In this document: positions 53,301-64,000 of the stretch, in pieces
Position numbering within the stretch: position 1 is the first letter of the stretch
How the letters are laid out: every line of letters starts with the position of its first letter
NCBI GenBank assembly: GCA_030035585.1
Contig: CM057480.1
Coordinates: forward strand, 6,875,001-6,939,000
Direction: 5' to 3'
Origin: Dugong dugon
Taxonomy: Eukaryota > Chordata > Mammalia > Sirenia > Dugongidae
Length of the DNA stretch: 64,000 bases
Notes under the pieces: generated by a model
What the model saw: the letters and a program-made list of their open reading frames with translations, nothing else
What the model was told of the DNA's origin: nothing
The model's database searches: none
Program-made: the position numbers and the translations under genes

Positions 53301-54512
53301 ATTCCGTGACTACTAGCGGTGTATGAGAATTCCACTTGCTCTACATCCGTATCTACACTCGGTATTGCCTGTCTTTTTAATTTTAGACATTCTGGCAGAT
53401 AAAGAATCATTGTGGTTTTAATTGTATATCCTTGCTGGCTAATGAAGTTAAGCATATTTTCATGTTTAGTGGCCATTTGGATATTCTCTTTTGTAAAGTT
53501 CAGGAGCCTGACCTACTGTTTTTTTCTATTGGACTGTCTGACTTTTTCTTATTGACTCATTCTTTATATAATATGTTCAGGATCCTAGTCCTCGTCAGCT
53601 GTGTATTGCAAATACCTTCTCCCAGTCTGTGCTTTGCCTTATCACTCTCTTATCGGTGTCTTTTGATAAATAGAAGTTATTTATTTTAATGTAGTCCAAT
53701 TTATCAGCTTTTCTTTATGGTTGTGTTTTTTTGACTTGTTTTAAAGAAATCTTTGCCTGCCCCAAGGTCATGAAGATTTTTTTAATGATTTTTTTTCTAG
53801 AAGTTTTATTGTTTCCCCTACACTCCATCTGGAATATACTTCTCTGCATGGTGTCAAGTAGGGAACAAGATTCACTTTTTCATGGAACAGTCAGTTGATC
53901 CAGTACCACTTAATGAAAAAAATCTTTTCTTCACTGCATGACTGCTGTGGTCATGTTTGGACTGTCCATTTATCCAAGCATCTCTTTCTGGAGTTTCTTG
54001 TCTCTTCCATTTGTCAATTTGTCTATCCTTGTGCCAATACTATAGTCTCGATTTCTGTAGTTAAAAAAAGTTCTTATCTGGCAGGTAGCCTAAGTCCTGC
54101 GGTATCTTTTTCCTTAAGACTGTTTTCCCTACCCTTGACCCTTTGTGCTGCCATTTCCATATAAGCTTTAGAACCAACTGGTCAATTGCCACCAAAAACA
54201 ACAACAACTGGTAGTTTGATTAGGATGGCGCTGTATCTGTAAGTCCATTTGAGTATAACTGTCATCTTGACAATATCTCCCAAACTATGCACAGGAATAT
54301 CCTCCCCGCACCCCCACCCCCATTTCAGTTCTTCGGTTTCTTTTAGCAATTTCACTTAGTTTTCAATGTACAGTCTTGCACCTCCTTTTGATAATTTTTT
54401 TTTTTTTTTGCAAAGTGTTTTTGATGCTATTTCTAATGACATCTTTTTAAAATTTCACTGTATTTGTTACTGGTATATAGAAATACATCTTCATATTGAT
54501 CTCATCTAACCT

Positions 54513-54572
54513 TACTATAGGGTCGCTATGAGTCAGAAGCAACTCGATGGCAAGAGGTTTGGTTTTTTTGTT
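54513..54572 (+). mobile_element. 5'-truncated AfroSINE or RTE tail
   Basis: Only the last about 60 bp (gggtcgctatgagtcagaag, then ggtttggttt) are present, with no head, so it could come from either the SINE or the LINE. Confidence 0.6.
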
Positions 54573-54978
54573 TTTCTTTTAATTAACTTTACTAAATCCA
54601 TTTATTAATAGCTCATCTGTAGTTTATTTTGAATTTTTCTACATATACAATTAGGTCATCTGAAAAGAATGAGCTTTATTTCTTCCTTTCTAATGTCTTG
54701 CTGTATTTCACCTGTACTCCAGTACAGAATGGCATGGGAGTGGTGAGGGCGCATCTTTATCCTGTTCCCCATCTCAGAATGAAAGTTTCCATATGTCACC
54801 ATTGAGTATGATGTGTGCTGCATGCTTTTTGTTGATACTCTATCAAAGTCTAAGAAAATTCTCTTCCTTCCTAGTTTACTTTATATCATGAAGGGTGTTG
54901 AATTTTATGAAATGCTTTTTCTTCACCTAATTGAGATAATTGTATTCTTTTTTCTTTTCTATTAATTGTATTAGTTAC

Positions 54979-55136
54979 CAAAACCAAACCAAACCTGTTA
55001 CCATTGAGTCGATTCCGAGTCATAGCAACCCCATAGGACAGGGTAGAACTGCTTCAAAGGGTATCCAGGGAGCGGCTGGTGGATTTGAACTGCTGACCTT
55101 TTGGTTAGCAGCCGAGCTCTTAACCACTGTGGTACC
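54979..55136 (-). mobile_element. AfroSINE
   Basis: Antisense short-form copy with ggttagcagccgagctctta near the head. Confidence 0.85.
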
Positions 55137-55420
55137 TTTTAAAAATATTAAGCCAACTTTGTATTCCTAAAATAAGTCTACTCGATCTTGATACATTCGT
55201 TCTATTATATTGCTGGATTTCTGCTAACATTCTGTTAGAATTTGGCATAATGCTCATGAGAAAGATCAGCCTGTAATTTTTATTTCTCATAATGTTTTTG
55301 TCAGTGTTTGCTATCAAGATATTGACCTCATAAAACAAGTTGGGAAGTATTCCCTTTTTTTATTCATTGTAAAGAGTTTGTGTAAGATTTGTGTGATACT
55401 TGTTAATTTTGTTTTCTTAA

Positions 55421-56160
55421 AACAACCAGGCATCAATTTACAAGGCCCTTTGGGAGCTGAACAATGGCCCAAATGGTAATACTCATTACAATTTTCATAC
55501 TTGGGAGCTTTCATTTAGCGAGAAATTACTGGCTTTTTAAACTGACAAAATGCCAGAATAGGAGAGTTCCTCCTTCATGGAACACCTTCTCATGTCCTTA
55601 TCAAATAGCTGTGCTGAGATAGGATTATGGATGATGCCAGGGAGTTCTTGCTGAACGTGTAACACTTGTCCCAGGAACATGAGCATTTTAGGGAATTCAG
55701 AGGAAGAATGAGTGAATCTCTCATTACGATGGGTTAAACGTTAATTAAGCCTACGGAGAAACTGAAGTTACATATAGGATAATTAACTAGGATTCCTCTC
55801 TCCTTTCTCCTACTAGTTGGCCTAGAAAATGGCTAAAACATATGAATACCTTGTTTGGAAACAGCCTAGAGTAAAATTCTTAATTATATGGGTTTTGTTT
55901 TTGTTTTGCTTCGTAGAGAATTATGGATATTATATTTAGATAGTCCCCAACACCTCTTTTATTATAGTTGAAACCAAGAGGTAGCACAACTTGCTTACAT
56001 GAGAAATTATTTCAACCAGTTGGACAGAGAGTAATTTTTCTCACTCTTGTGTAAAATAACAGTTTTTTTTAAAAAAAAGTATACTTATTCACTGCCTAGT
56101 AAATTCTTGGCCACCCTATATTAGGAGGTGCCACGAATAGCTGGCAATTTGTTCTCTTAA
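55421..56160. other. Intergenic, nothing recognised
   Basis: No gene or repeat family that I can support. Confidence 0.45.
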
Positions 56161-56162
56161 AC

Positions 56163-57153
56163 ATGTTGTTTGTAGGTGCTGTTGAGTCGGTTCCGACTCA
56201 TAGCCACCCTCTGTACAGAAGAACGGAACACTGCCCGGTCCTGCGCCATCCTCACAATCATTGCTATATTTGAGCCCACTGTTGCAGCCAGTGTTAATCC
56301 ATCTCATTGACGGTCTTCCTCTTCTTTACTGACCCTCTACGAAGGTAGATTTACTAAAGCCTGATGTCTTTCTCCAGGGACCGGTCCCTCCTGATAACAT
56401 GTCCAAAGTACCTGAGATGAAGTCTCGCCATCCTCCCTTCCAAGGAGCACTCTGGCTGCACTTCTTCCAAGACAGATTTGTTCGTTCTTCTTGCAGTCCA
56501 TGGCACTGTTGATATTCTTTGCCAACACCCTAATTCAAAGGCATCAATTCTTTATTCTTCCTTACTCATTGTCCAGCTTTCACATGCATATGAGGTCACT
56601 GAAAATACCATGGCTTGGGGCAGGTGCTCCTTAGTCCTCAAAGTGACGTCTTGGCTTTTTAACGTTTTAAAGACGTCTTTTGCAGCACATTTGCCCAATG
56701 CAGTACGTCAATTGATTTCTTGACTGCTGCTTCCAAGGGCGTTAATTGTGGATCCAAGTAAAATGAAATCCTTGACAACTTTAATCTTTTCTCCATTTAT
56801 CGTGATGTTGCTTATTGGTCCAGTTGTGAGGATTTTTGTTTCTTTATGTTGAGGTGTAATCCACACTGAAGGTTGTGGTCTTTGATCCTCATCAGTAAGT
56901 GCTTCAAGTCCTCTTGGCTTTCAGCATATTGCAGATTAACGAGTCTTCCTCCAATCCTGATGCCCAGTTCTTCATATAGTCCAGCTTTTCGGATTATTTG
57001 CTCAGCATACAGATTGAGTAAGTATGGTGAAAGGATACAACCCCGACGCACACCTTTCCTGATTTTAAACCATGCAGTATCCCCGTGTTCTGTACGAATG
57101 TCTGCGTCTTGGTCTATGTACAGGTTCTGCATGAGCACGATTAAGTGTTCTGT
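56163..57153 (-). mobile_element. RTE LINE, 5'-truncated and decayed
   Basis: The minus strand reads as RTE RT C-terminal part and 3' tail. A frame of 118 codons at 56812-57168 covers the RT block with RKGVRRGCILSPYLLNLYAE, but the YADD segment has been lost in a deletion near 56930. Several frameshifts follow. Confidence 0.85.
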
Positions 57154-57659
57154 ATATAAGCTGATCAAAACTGCAATGTGACAAGTTCATCTCTTTGGAG
57201 GGGCGCTCCCTGTTCTTGAACAGTTTTCTGTGCTGAATAAACCTTTTAACTCTAATTAACTCATTGATCAGATTTTTTCTTTTGACAGCTCTTCTAATCC
57301 AATGGATAAATTAGTCATTTGATTTTAGTCCTGCCCCCTGTTGGCTTATAATTTGGAAAACAAGGCTTGGATTCAGAAATTTTGGTTGCTGCCCTGTAGA
57401 ATGTAACTTCCCCAAGCATTTTCTGTCTACAGTGTTCTCTGCCTGTCCATGATGCTTCTAACTTGGCCATAGTTACCTGAGGTATATCGTCTCTCAGCCT
57501 TTGTTTTGTGTGTGTTACCATGGTCTCTCCAACACGGATTCCATTCAGACAGGAAATACTATTTAGAGTTTAAGTAGTGATCACATCTTTTGCGGCTCAC
57601 CCTAGTCTAGGATAAACTGCGGTAGACGCTCAATATTTAGACACATTGCTGGCCTTTCG

Positions 57660-58255
57660 TGGTGGTTGTGGGTTGAATCGTGTCCTCCCAAAATATGTGT
57701 TAGAATCTTAAACCCTACACCTGTGGATGCGTTCCCATTTGGGAATAGGATTCCTTTGTTATGTTCCTGAGGCCATATCTGTGTTGGGTGTGTCTTAACT
57801 CAATCACTTTTGAGACACAGTGGAATCTTCGAGAGCCAGAACTCCATGGGACTGCCTTGCTTTTCTGGGTCTTGCACATTTTCCGCCTTTGACAGGGTTC
57901 AGTCTTACCATTTTCCTATCGCTCCTTTTTGTGGAAAATACTTGACTCTTCCTTCTCTAATAGGTTTCTGCCTTACACAGGTTCCAGCTTTCCCAGGTTT
58001 GCTATATAAAAAGAGCAGATTGGGCACAGAAGTAAGCAAGTACAAATGGGGAAAGGTTGGTGCCTGTGGAGATCAGCAAAGAACCAAGGAAGAGAAGCTG
58101 AAAGAGAGAAGGATTTTCCCCCAGGGTGCACTGAGAGAGACTTCTAGAGCCCACGCCCTGAATTCAGATGTCTAGCCTACTAAATTGTGAGAAATTTCTG
58201 TTCGTTAAAGCCATGAACTTGTGGTATTTCTTTTATAGCGCACTAGATAACTAAG
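57660..58255 (+). repeat. LTR-like interspersed repeat
   Basis: Starts ggttgtgggttgaatcgtgt and ends gccatgaacttgtggtattt then gataactaagaca. It contains the segment shared with 16250-16470. No internal viral coding sequence is attached. Confidence 0.5.
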
Positions 58256-58984
58256 ACAAAGGTTAAATAAGATAGAGTCACAATCCAGTCCTACTTGCAA
58301 GATATCGGGGCCTCTTAGCCACCACCTCCTCCCTTAAGTGGGCTTTGTAAAGCCACAGAATCTTAACGTGCAGGATTTGCACCACTAAAATGCTGAGGAG
58401 GACAATGGAAAGAGCCAGCAGAGCTGGGCTACTCCATTCATAGTTCTCTAACCTTGATTTCATCATCTGTAAGGTGGCGAGGACGAGCTGCATGCTGGTA
58501 GACCTTATAAGTGAGGATAAAGTAGATTGAGGATGTGGGAGTGCTTTCCAAACTATAAAGGTATGCAAATGTAAACTTTTATAGCCACTAGGAAAGGAAT
58601 TTTACATACATTTCCTAAATACTAGTCCCATGAGTAAATGATTCAAGCAAGCATTTTTTGCTATCTACCCAAATTGTTTTAGTATTATAAAACCTGCTGC
58701 CTTGTGTGCTTGTTTCTACTAGGAAAAAAAAAATCTTAAGTATAGTAGTACTTGACCAACTGACTAGCTTTTGTGAAGATAAAATTGGTTCCATACCTCA
58801 TGTCAATCACAAGAATAAACTCCAAATGTATCAGACTTAAACGTAAAATATGAAACTATACAAATACTTGAGGAAAAAATGTATTTGAGTAGGGCGGAGG
58901 GAGAAGGCTTTCTAACTTTAATTCAATCCACACGCAATAAAAGAAGATCTTAAAATTCAACTACATTTTAAAAAGCATTATGGC

Positions 58985-60336
58985 ATATTTTTAACCCTTT
59001 TGATCAGGATTCATCTATTGATACCTTGATCAGAACTTTCAGTAATGGTAGCCGGGCACCATCTAGTTCTTCTGGTCTCATGGCAAAGGTGGCAGTAATT
59101 CACGGGGGCAACTAGACTTTGCAGTCCAGTTCCTTCTCCACTTCCTGAGTCTCCTTCTTCTTCTGCTACTCCAACCAAACAGAACAATTGTTGTATGTTG
59201 GATAGCCCCTTGCAAGCTTTGAAGACCCCAGGCACTACTCACAGAACTAGGGAGTGGAACAGTAATTCTAAAAACAGAATTAGGCCAATTGACTGGACAG
59301 TCCCACGAAGCCATGACCCTAAACCTTCAAACCAACCAAACTAATCCCAGGAGGTGTTTGTATGTATTTAAGCAGTGTCAGCAACTTTAATCTCTCTTAG
59401 GGGTGGGGGTGGGGGGAGGGGGGAGGTTTGGTGTCATTGTTGTAAAATTATATATAACATAATATTTGCCATTTTGCCCTTTTTCTGGTGTAGAACTTAG
59501 TGATATCAGTTACACTCATCAAGTTGTGTGACCATTACTCTTAATTAATGCCAATTTTCCCATCACCATAAACATAAACCCACTATTTCCCAGAGAATAA
59601 TTCCCTCTCTCCCTCCCCACTTCCACCCCAAAATCTAAAACCAAACACACTGCTGCTGAGTTAATTCTGACTCCTAGTGACCCCACAGGACGAAACAGAA
59701 CTGCCCCACAGGGTTTCTAAGCCGGTAAATCTTTATGGAAGCAGACTGCTACATCTTTCTCCTGCACAGTGGCTGGTGGGCTCAAACCACCGACCCTTGG
59801 GTTAGCAGCCAAGTGCTTTAACGACTATGCCACCAGGGCTTGTTCCTTCTACTCCAGGTAACCACTAATAGCCATTGGTCTCTATATTCTTTTCTTTTCA
59901 TGTAAGTGAAATCATACAGAATTTCAATTTCTTACAGAATCCGGACCTACTGAGTGTATTGAGACTGTAGGAACCCCTGAACTTATCTCTCTGAGAAAAT
60001 CTTCACACTATAAAGAAACTATCCCCTGAAGTCATCTTCAAACGAAACAACTGTTTAGCTAAATTAGTAAAGAATTTGACATGAAGAGTGTGCTGTTTTA
60101 AAGAACTATCTATCTGAGATCAAATTGTCAACAGTAACCTGAAAGCACAGATGAGACATTCAGGGTGCAGTGAGAGTCTAAGCCAACGGTGGGGAAACAA
60201 CACGGGCAGAGACAGGAGGAACGGTGAAACAATCTGAAGAATGTAACCAGTGTCACTGAATTGTACGCGCCAGAACTGATGAACGGGGTCTATGTTTTGC
60301 TGCGTGTATTTTCACCAAAATTAAAAAAAAAAAAAG
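58985..60336. mobile_element. Compound insertion with inverted L1 pieces
   Basis: Contains an antisense L1 3' UTR (59035-59370), an antisense old-L1 3' end (59430-59930) holding an AfroSINE, and a sense L1 3' UTR with an A13 tail (59935-60336). Attatgg-type flanks occur on both sides (about 58974-58984 and 60338-60344). Confidence 0.55.
59641..59845 (-). mobile_element. AfroSINE, long form
   Basis: Antisense copy with ccgacccttgggttagcagc and an intact caccagggct end. It lies inside the old L1 3' end. Confidence 0.85.
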
Positions 60337-61330
60337 GATTATGGTAAAAGACAACATAAGCAAAGTCAAAAGACAAAAAAACTGAGAGAAAATATTTGTA
60401 ATATATAACAGATAAAGGGCTAATGTTCCTAATATATAAGGGATAAAAAGAGCGGAGACTCTAGAATATAGGCAAATGGGTCAAAGACATAAACAGACAA
60501 GTCAAAAATAAAATAGAAAATGACCTTTGAGCATATGAAAATATATTCAACTTTCCTCACCAGAGAAAAGCAAATTAAAACTACGCCGAAATATTATCTC
60601 TCCCTATCAAAGTGAAAAAACACAAAAGCTCGGCCACACTGTTCGAGAGACGTCGTACGCTACTGGTGGGAATGCAAAGTGGGTCAACGTCAACCTCTAG
60701 CGCCCTCTAGTGGGGAGAATTTCGCAACATCTAACAAAACTATGTACATACATAAGCCAACTCGGGAATCACGTGTCTAGGAATTAACCCGAGATACAGA
60801 CCTGACAGTACAAAAATAACATACACACAGTTATTCGTTGTGACATTATTTGTCATTCTGAAAGCTTGGAAGCAACCTAAATGCCTATACATAGGAAACT
60901 GGCAGAATACAGCCACACGATGGAGTATTATCCAAGCTTTTTTTTTTTTTTTAAAAAAAGAAGCTGATTTCTATGAATTGATATGGAGTAACTTCCAGGA
61001 TATATCTACAGATGAAAAAAAAGGTACTAGAATATATATAATGTGCTGCCTTTTCTTCAAGGAAAAAAGGGAAATAGAAATAGATTTGTATCTGTTCTGT
61101 CTCTTTTCACTGAACAAAATGCAGGACAGATAATTAGAAACTACCAGAATTTGTGACCTACAGAGAATGGGTAGCAGGACAGTGACTGAGGGATACTTCT
61201 CTAAGTATACCTTTTTGTATGTTTTTACTTCTAGAACTTTTGTTAACATTTTACATTTTCAAAAAGAATTTAAGCAAGAAAAGGAAAAAAAAAAACCTAA
61301 GATCGGTTTCTATAACCTTTAATGGCACTT

Positions 61331-61509
61331 ATTACGGGGCAGGAGCCCTGGTGGCGCAGTGATTGAGAGCTCGGCTGCTAACGAAAAGGTTGGCAGTTCG
61401 AATCCACCAGCCGCTCCTTGGAAACCCTATGGGGCAGTTCTACTCTGTCCTATAGGGTCATTATGAGTTAAATTGACTCGATGGCAATGGTTTGGTTTTG
61501 ATTATGGGG
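61331..61509 (+). mobile_element. AfroSINE
   Basis: The body at 61340-61500 has well-preserved boxes (tggcgcagtga and gttcgaatcc). The flanks attacgggg and attatgggg form a 9-bp duplication with one change. Confidence 0.88.
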
Positions 61510-61671
61510 AAGGGCTTTGCATTAAGGGCTGCCTCTCTCTTCCCCACATTCTCAGAAGCTTCGACCTTTCTTCATCACGTCACTCACCCAAGTAATCAAA
61601 CTGTGGTGGACTACGATACCCAACTGAAGGTAGAAGCAAGCAGGCTGGGATCCGTAGTCTTTTCTCCCCCT

Positions 61672-61800
61672 AATAAAAAACCCATTCATAGTGATAGAGT
61701 AGAACTGCCCCAGAGTGTTTCCAAGGAGCGGCTGGTAGATTTCAACTGCCAACCTCTTGATTAGCAGCCAAACTCTCAACCACTACGCCACCAGGGACCC
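61672..61800 (-). mobile_element. AfroSINE with tail deletion
   Basis: Antisense copy with head and middle intact (ttggcagttgaaatctacca on the minus strand). Part of the tail is missing. Confidence 0.78.
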
Positions 61801-62456
61801 TTTACCCCCAATACCACTTAGAGATGGCCTCCCAGCACTGGCAAGCAGAGTGCAGAAACCTTAGAACAAAAGGCCTTGTGAGCATTCCTTTGCCACTGCA
61901 GCTCTCTGCTCGTATAAGTGAAATGTGGAGGTTGGTGACGTTACTTGCTTATCTAGTTCAGCTTTGTTGGGACAGGAGGGCTGATAAACTATTGTCCCTG
62001 GAAGATCTCTGAGCCAAACGTTTCTCTGCTTACTTGGCACCCTTGTCCACTCTGCAGTGTCTGGAAATGCTGGTAAAACTTCAGACTTTTCCCTTGCCTT
62101 CCATGACACTATTTGCTGTGTTCTCCTCCTGCTCTCTGCTGACTCCTTTATTTCTCTGGCTCCTCTTTGCCTTCTCCCCCACTCCCTCCAAAGTTCTAGC
62201 CTAGATCCTCTTTTTACAATAAGCTCATTCCTTAGCATTTTTATGGCTCTATTTATCATTTTGTATGAGCATCTTCCAAATGCTTTGTCTTCTCCAATGC
62301 TCCAGATCCATATCTGAAACTATTTACCAAGAACGCCACGTGATGCCCTCTGGCTGCACCAAACTGAGTTCTTCATCTTCCCTTGGTTAAGGAAAAGTAT
62401 CCAGAACTTGGAAATGAGTTGAATGGATTACTGAGTGCCCTTTCAATATCACACTA
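61801..62456. other. Intergenic, nothing recognised
   Basis: A 132-codon minus-strand frame at 61861-62259 overlaps an unrelated + frame. No domain seen. Confidence 0.45.
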
Positions 62457-62642
62457 GAGCTCTCGAAGCCTGGTCCCTGGACCAGCAGCATCAGCATCAC
62501 CTGCAAACTTGTTAGAAATTCTAAGCTTGGATTCCCCACCAGATCTACTGAATCACAAATTCTGGGGGTGGGCTTCAGAAATCTGTGTTTTAACAAGCCG
62601 TATAGGTGAGTCTGAGGATCACTTAAGTTTGAGAACTACTGG
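62457..62642 (+). mobile_element. MER5A (hAT-Charlie MITE)
   Basis: ctggtccctggaccagcagc, then tgtgttttaacaagccgta and agtttgagaactact. Confidence 0.85.
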
Positions 62643-62646
62643 CCTA

Positions 62647-62875
62647 AAGCAGGGGTCAACAAGGTACTGCCTGTGAGCTAAATTCAGCCCACTGCCTCTT
62701 TCATAAATAAAGTTTTACTGGAATACAGCCATATCAATTTGTTTATATATTGTCTACGGGTGCTGTTATACTGCAAAGGCAGAGCTGAATAGTCTTGATG
62801 GAGATTGTACAGCCCTCACAGCCCGAAATATTTACCATTTGGTCCTTTACAGAAAAACTTAGCCAATCTGTGGAC
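62647..62875 (+). mobile_element. hAT-Charlie-type element
   Basis: Starts caggggtcaacaagg and ends gaaaaacttagccaatct, with aaataaagttttactggaat inside. Same family as 16580-16826. Confidence 0.65.
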
Positions 62876-63258
62876 TAGAAGGTGTCTAACAAACCCTCCT
62901 AAGGGTCTGACAGTCTAGAGAAAGATAATTTTGTGCGAGTTACTACCGAGTTGGACCCAGACTATGCAAAGTTAGGTGTCAATTATAGAAAAATGGTAAG
63001 TTGCAAATGATTTTTGTCTGAGAGGAATGAAAATGATTTCTCTCTGGTTGAGAAAAGTTAATCACAAAAGTAACAATTTTATTGCCTTGTAGAACATTAA
63101 CCAGCTTTGGATCTAACCTAGCAATCTTATTCTAGTATTCTTTCTTTCATTGACTTTGTATCTGCCACAGCCTCTCATATCCGCCTCTGAACCAGCTTTA
63201 CATTCTTCCTATTACTTTATGAGTAAGTTAAAGAAATCTTTGAAGCATGCTTATGACC

Positions 63259-63473
63259 ATATTTTTACGCAAGTAACACGCACCTTTTACATTTGTTTGC
63301 CAGGCATGCCCTCCCCACTGTGAGGTATTTTCGTAAACACTGCTATGCCATTTTTTTCTACATGTTGGTGTAAAAAAATTATCATAGTGCACTTATGAAA
63401 ATACCCCACAGGGTGAGGGTGTGATTGGCAAACAAACATAATAGACGGTGTGTGCTATTTGTGTAAAAATAAG
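63259..63473. mobile_element. Palindromic MITE with about 100-bp arms
   Basis: Two inverted arms meet near 63366. The left arm from tatttttacgcaagtaacac pairs along its whole length with the reverse complement of the right arm ending gctatttgtgtaaaaataa, at roughly 75-80% identity. No coding sequence. Confidence 0.75.
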
Positions 63474-63616
63474 GTATCTATTTCATAAGAGTCAATTGTT
63501 TTTGAGAGTCATAACTTTTTTTTTCTTCTTGAGAATAATAACTTTTTGAAATTTATACTTTGACATCAACAAAAGTTACTTCCTCTTCTGTTCTCTGTCT
63601 TCTAGATCATTCCAAA

Positions 63617-63822
63617 TCAAACCAGTTGCCATTGAGTCAATTCTGAGTCATGGCAACCCCACGTATCTCAGAGTGGAACTGCTCTCCTTAGTGTTTTCAT
63701 TGCTTCGACCTTTTGAAAGCAGATCACCAGGCTTTTCTTCCGAGGTGCCTCTGGGTGGGTTCTAACTGCCAATGTTTTGGTTAGTAGCCTAGCACTTAAC
63801 TATTTGTACCATCCAGGGACTT
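63617..63822 (-). mobile_element. AfroSINE, extended-middle form
   Basis: Antisense copy with gcagatcaccaggcttttct in the middle and caccacccagg-type head decayed to accatccaggga. Confidence 0.82.
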
Positions 63823-64000
63823 CTGTCTATGTCATTGCCCTCTCCCAATCTCCTAGTTACACTGGATTGAAACCAGTCCCTGCTGTACTCCTCAATCAAG
63901 TCAGTCTCCCAAGCTCAATGGTTTTACCTTGCACAGGTTCTCTTGGATCCATCCCCTTTACTGTGTTTCCATGACAACTCATAGTTTGCGATGGTTAAGA

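Larger units (their letters stand above)
51365..55420 (-). mobile_element. Old LINE-1, long decayed ORF2, with nested insertions
   Basis: Antisense L1 3' end and ORF2 run from 51365 to about 55420. They are interrupted by an LTR-like repeat (51686-52145), a sense L1 (52350-53300), a SINE tail (54513-54572) and a SINE (54979-55136). The host sequence broken at about 52348 (ttccaaagtggtggtaagaa) resumes at about 53316 (agcggtgtatgagaattcca), as expected for one continuous L1. Confidence 0.7.
58770..61303 (+). mobile_element. Old LINE-1, sense, carrying a large nested block
   Basis: L1 ORF2-type sequence at 58770-58984 resumes at 60337 and runs to an A-run at 61286-61297. The block 58985-60336 interrupts it. 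The ctttttttttttttttaaaaaaag tract near 60938 is secondary. Confidence 0.6.

Noticed and set aside
57155-57310. Possible solo LTR (tatataag box, then gaataaacctttta)
   Set aside because: No TG...CA ends or duplication could be defined; the similarity is to general LTR layout only.

Overview
The window is mammalian nuclear DNA, most probably from a paenungulate afrotherian such as an elephant or manatee. The evidence for this is the repeat content: about two dozen tRNA-headed AfroSINE copies, several copies of the RTE-type LINE whose 3' tail those SINEs share, and many 3' ends of one LINE-1 lineage. Ancient eutherian repeats (MIR, L2, MER5A, older L1 and hAT-type elements) lie underneath. The species call is an inference from repeat families and cannot be settled from the sequence alone.

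One protein-coding gene is supported: DYNC1LI1, cytoplasmic dynein 1 light intermediate chain 1, on the + strand. Thirteen coding exons run from the ATG at 11591 to the TGA at 49377. All junctions are GT-AG, and the exons join into an uninterrupted 521-residue reading frame. The promoter is a TATA-less CpG island (about 11.1-12.15 kb) with NRF1-like, GC-box and YY1-like motifs, and the YY1-like motif contains the start codon. Intron 1 is only 145 bp. Intron 2 is 18.6 kb and is packed with repeats. The 3' UTR ends after an AATAAA at 50176.

Layout: 1-11.1 kb is intergenic (a LINE-1 cut by the window edge, L2 split by a hAT element, and an RTE inside an L1 3' end). 11.1-12.15 kb is promoter plus exons 1-2. 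12.15-30.5 kb is intron 2, with L1, RTE, SINE and MIR copies and two minisatellites. 30.5-50.2 kb holds exons 3-13. 50.2-64 kb is 3' flank, dominated by nested old L1 copies, an RTE, LTR-like repeats and a palindromic MITE. No other gene, functional tRNA or viral gene was recognised.

The most notable non-gene signals are as follows. (1) Two oppositely oriented L1 fragments (44733-45149 and 52553-52944) bracket the last exon and are about 99% identical inside flanks that are only about 70-75% similar, which looks like gene conversion. (2) An RTE element with its middle deleted (19311-20457), together with a SINE with a tRNA-Gly-like head (27095-27452), suggests how the AfroSINE body arose from the two ends of the LINE. 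(3) An 8 x 35-bp minisatellite appears to have grown from a MIR tail. (4) The exon 1 splice donor itself supplies an in-frame stop codon if intron 1 is retained. No previously undescribed protein system is present that I can support.
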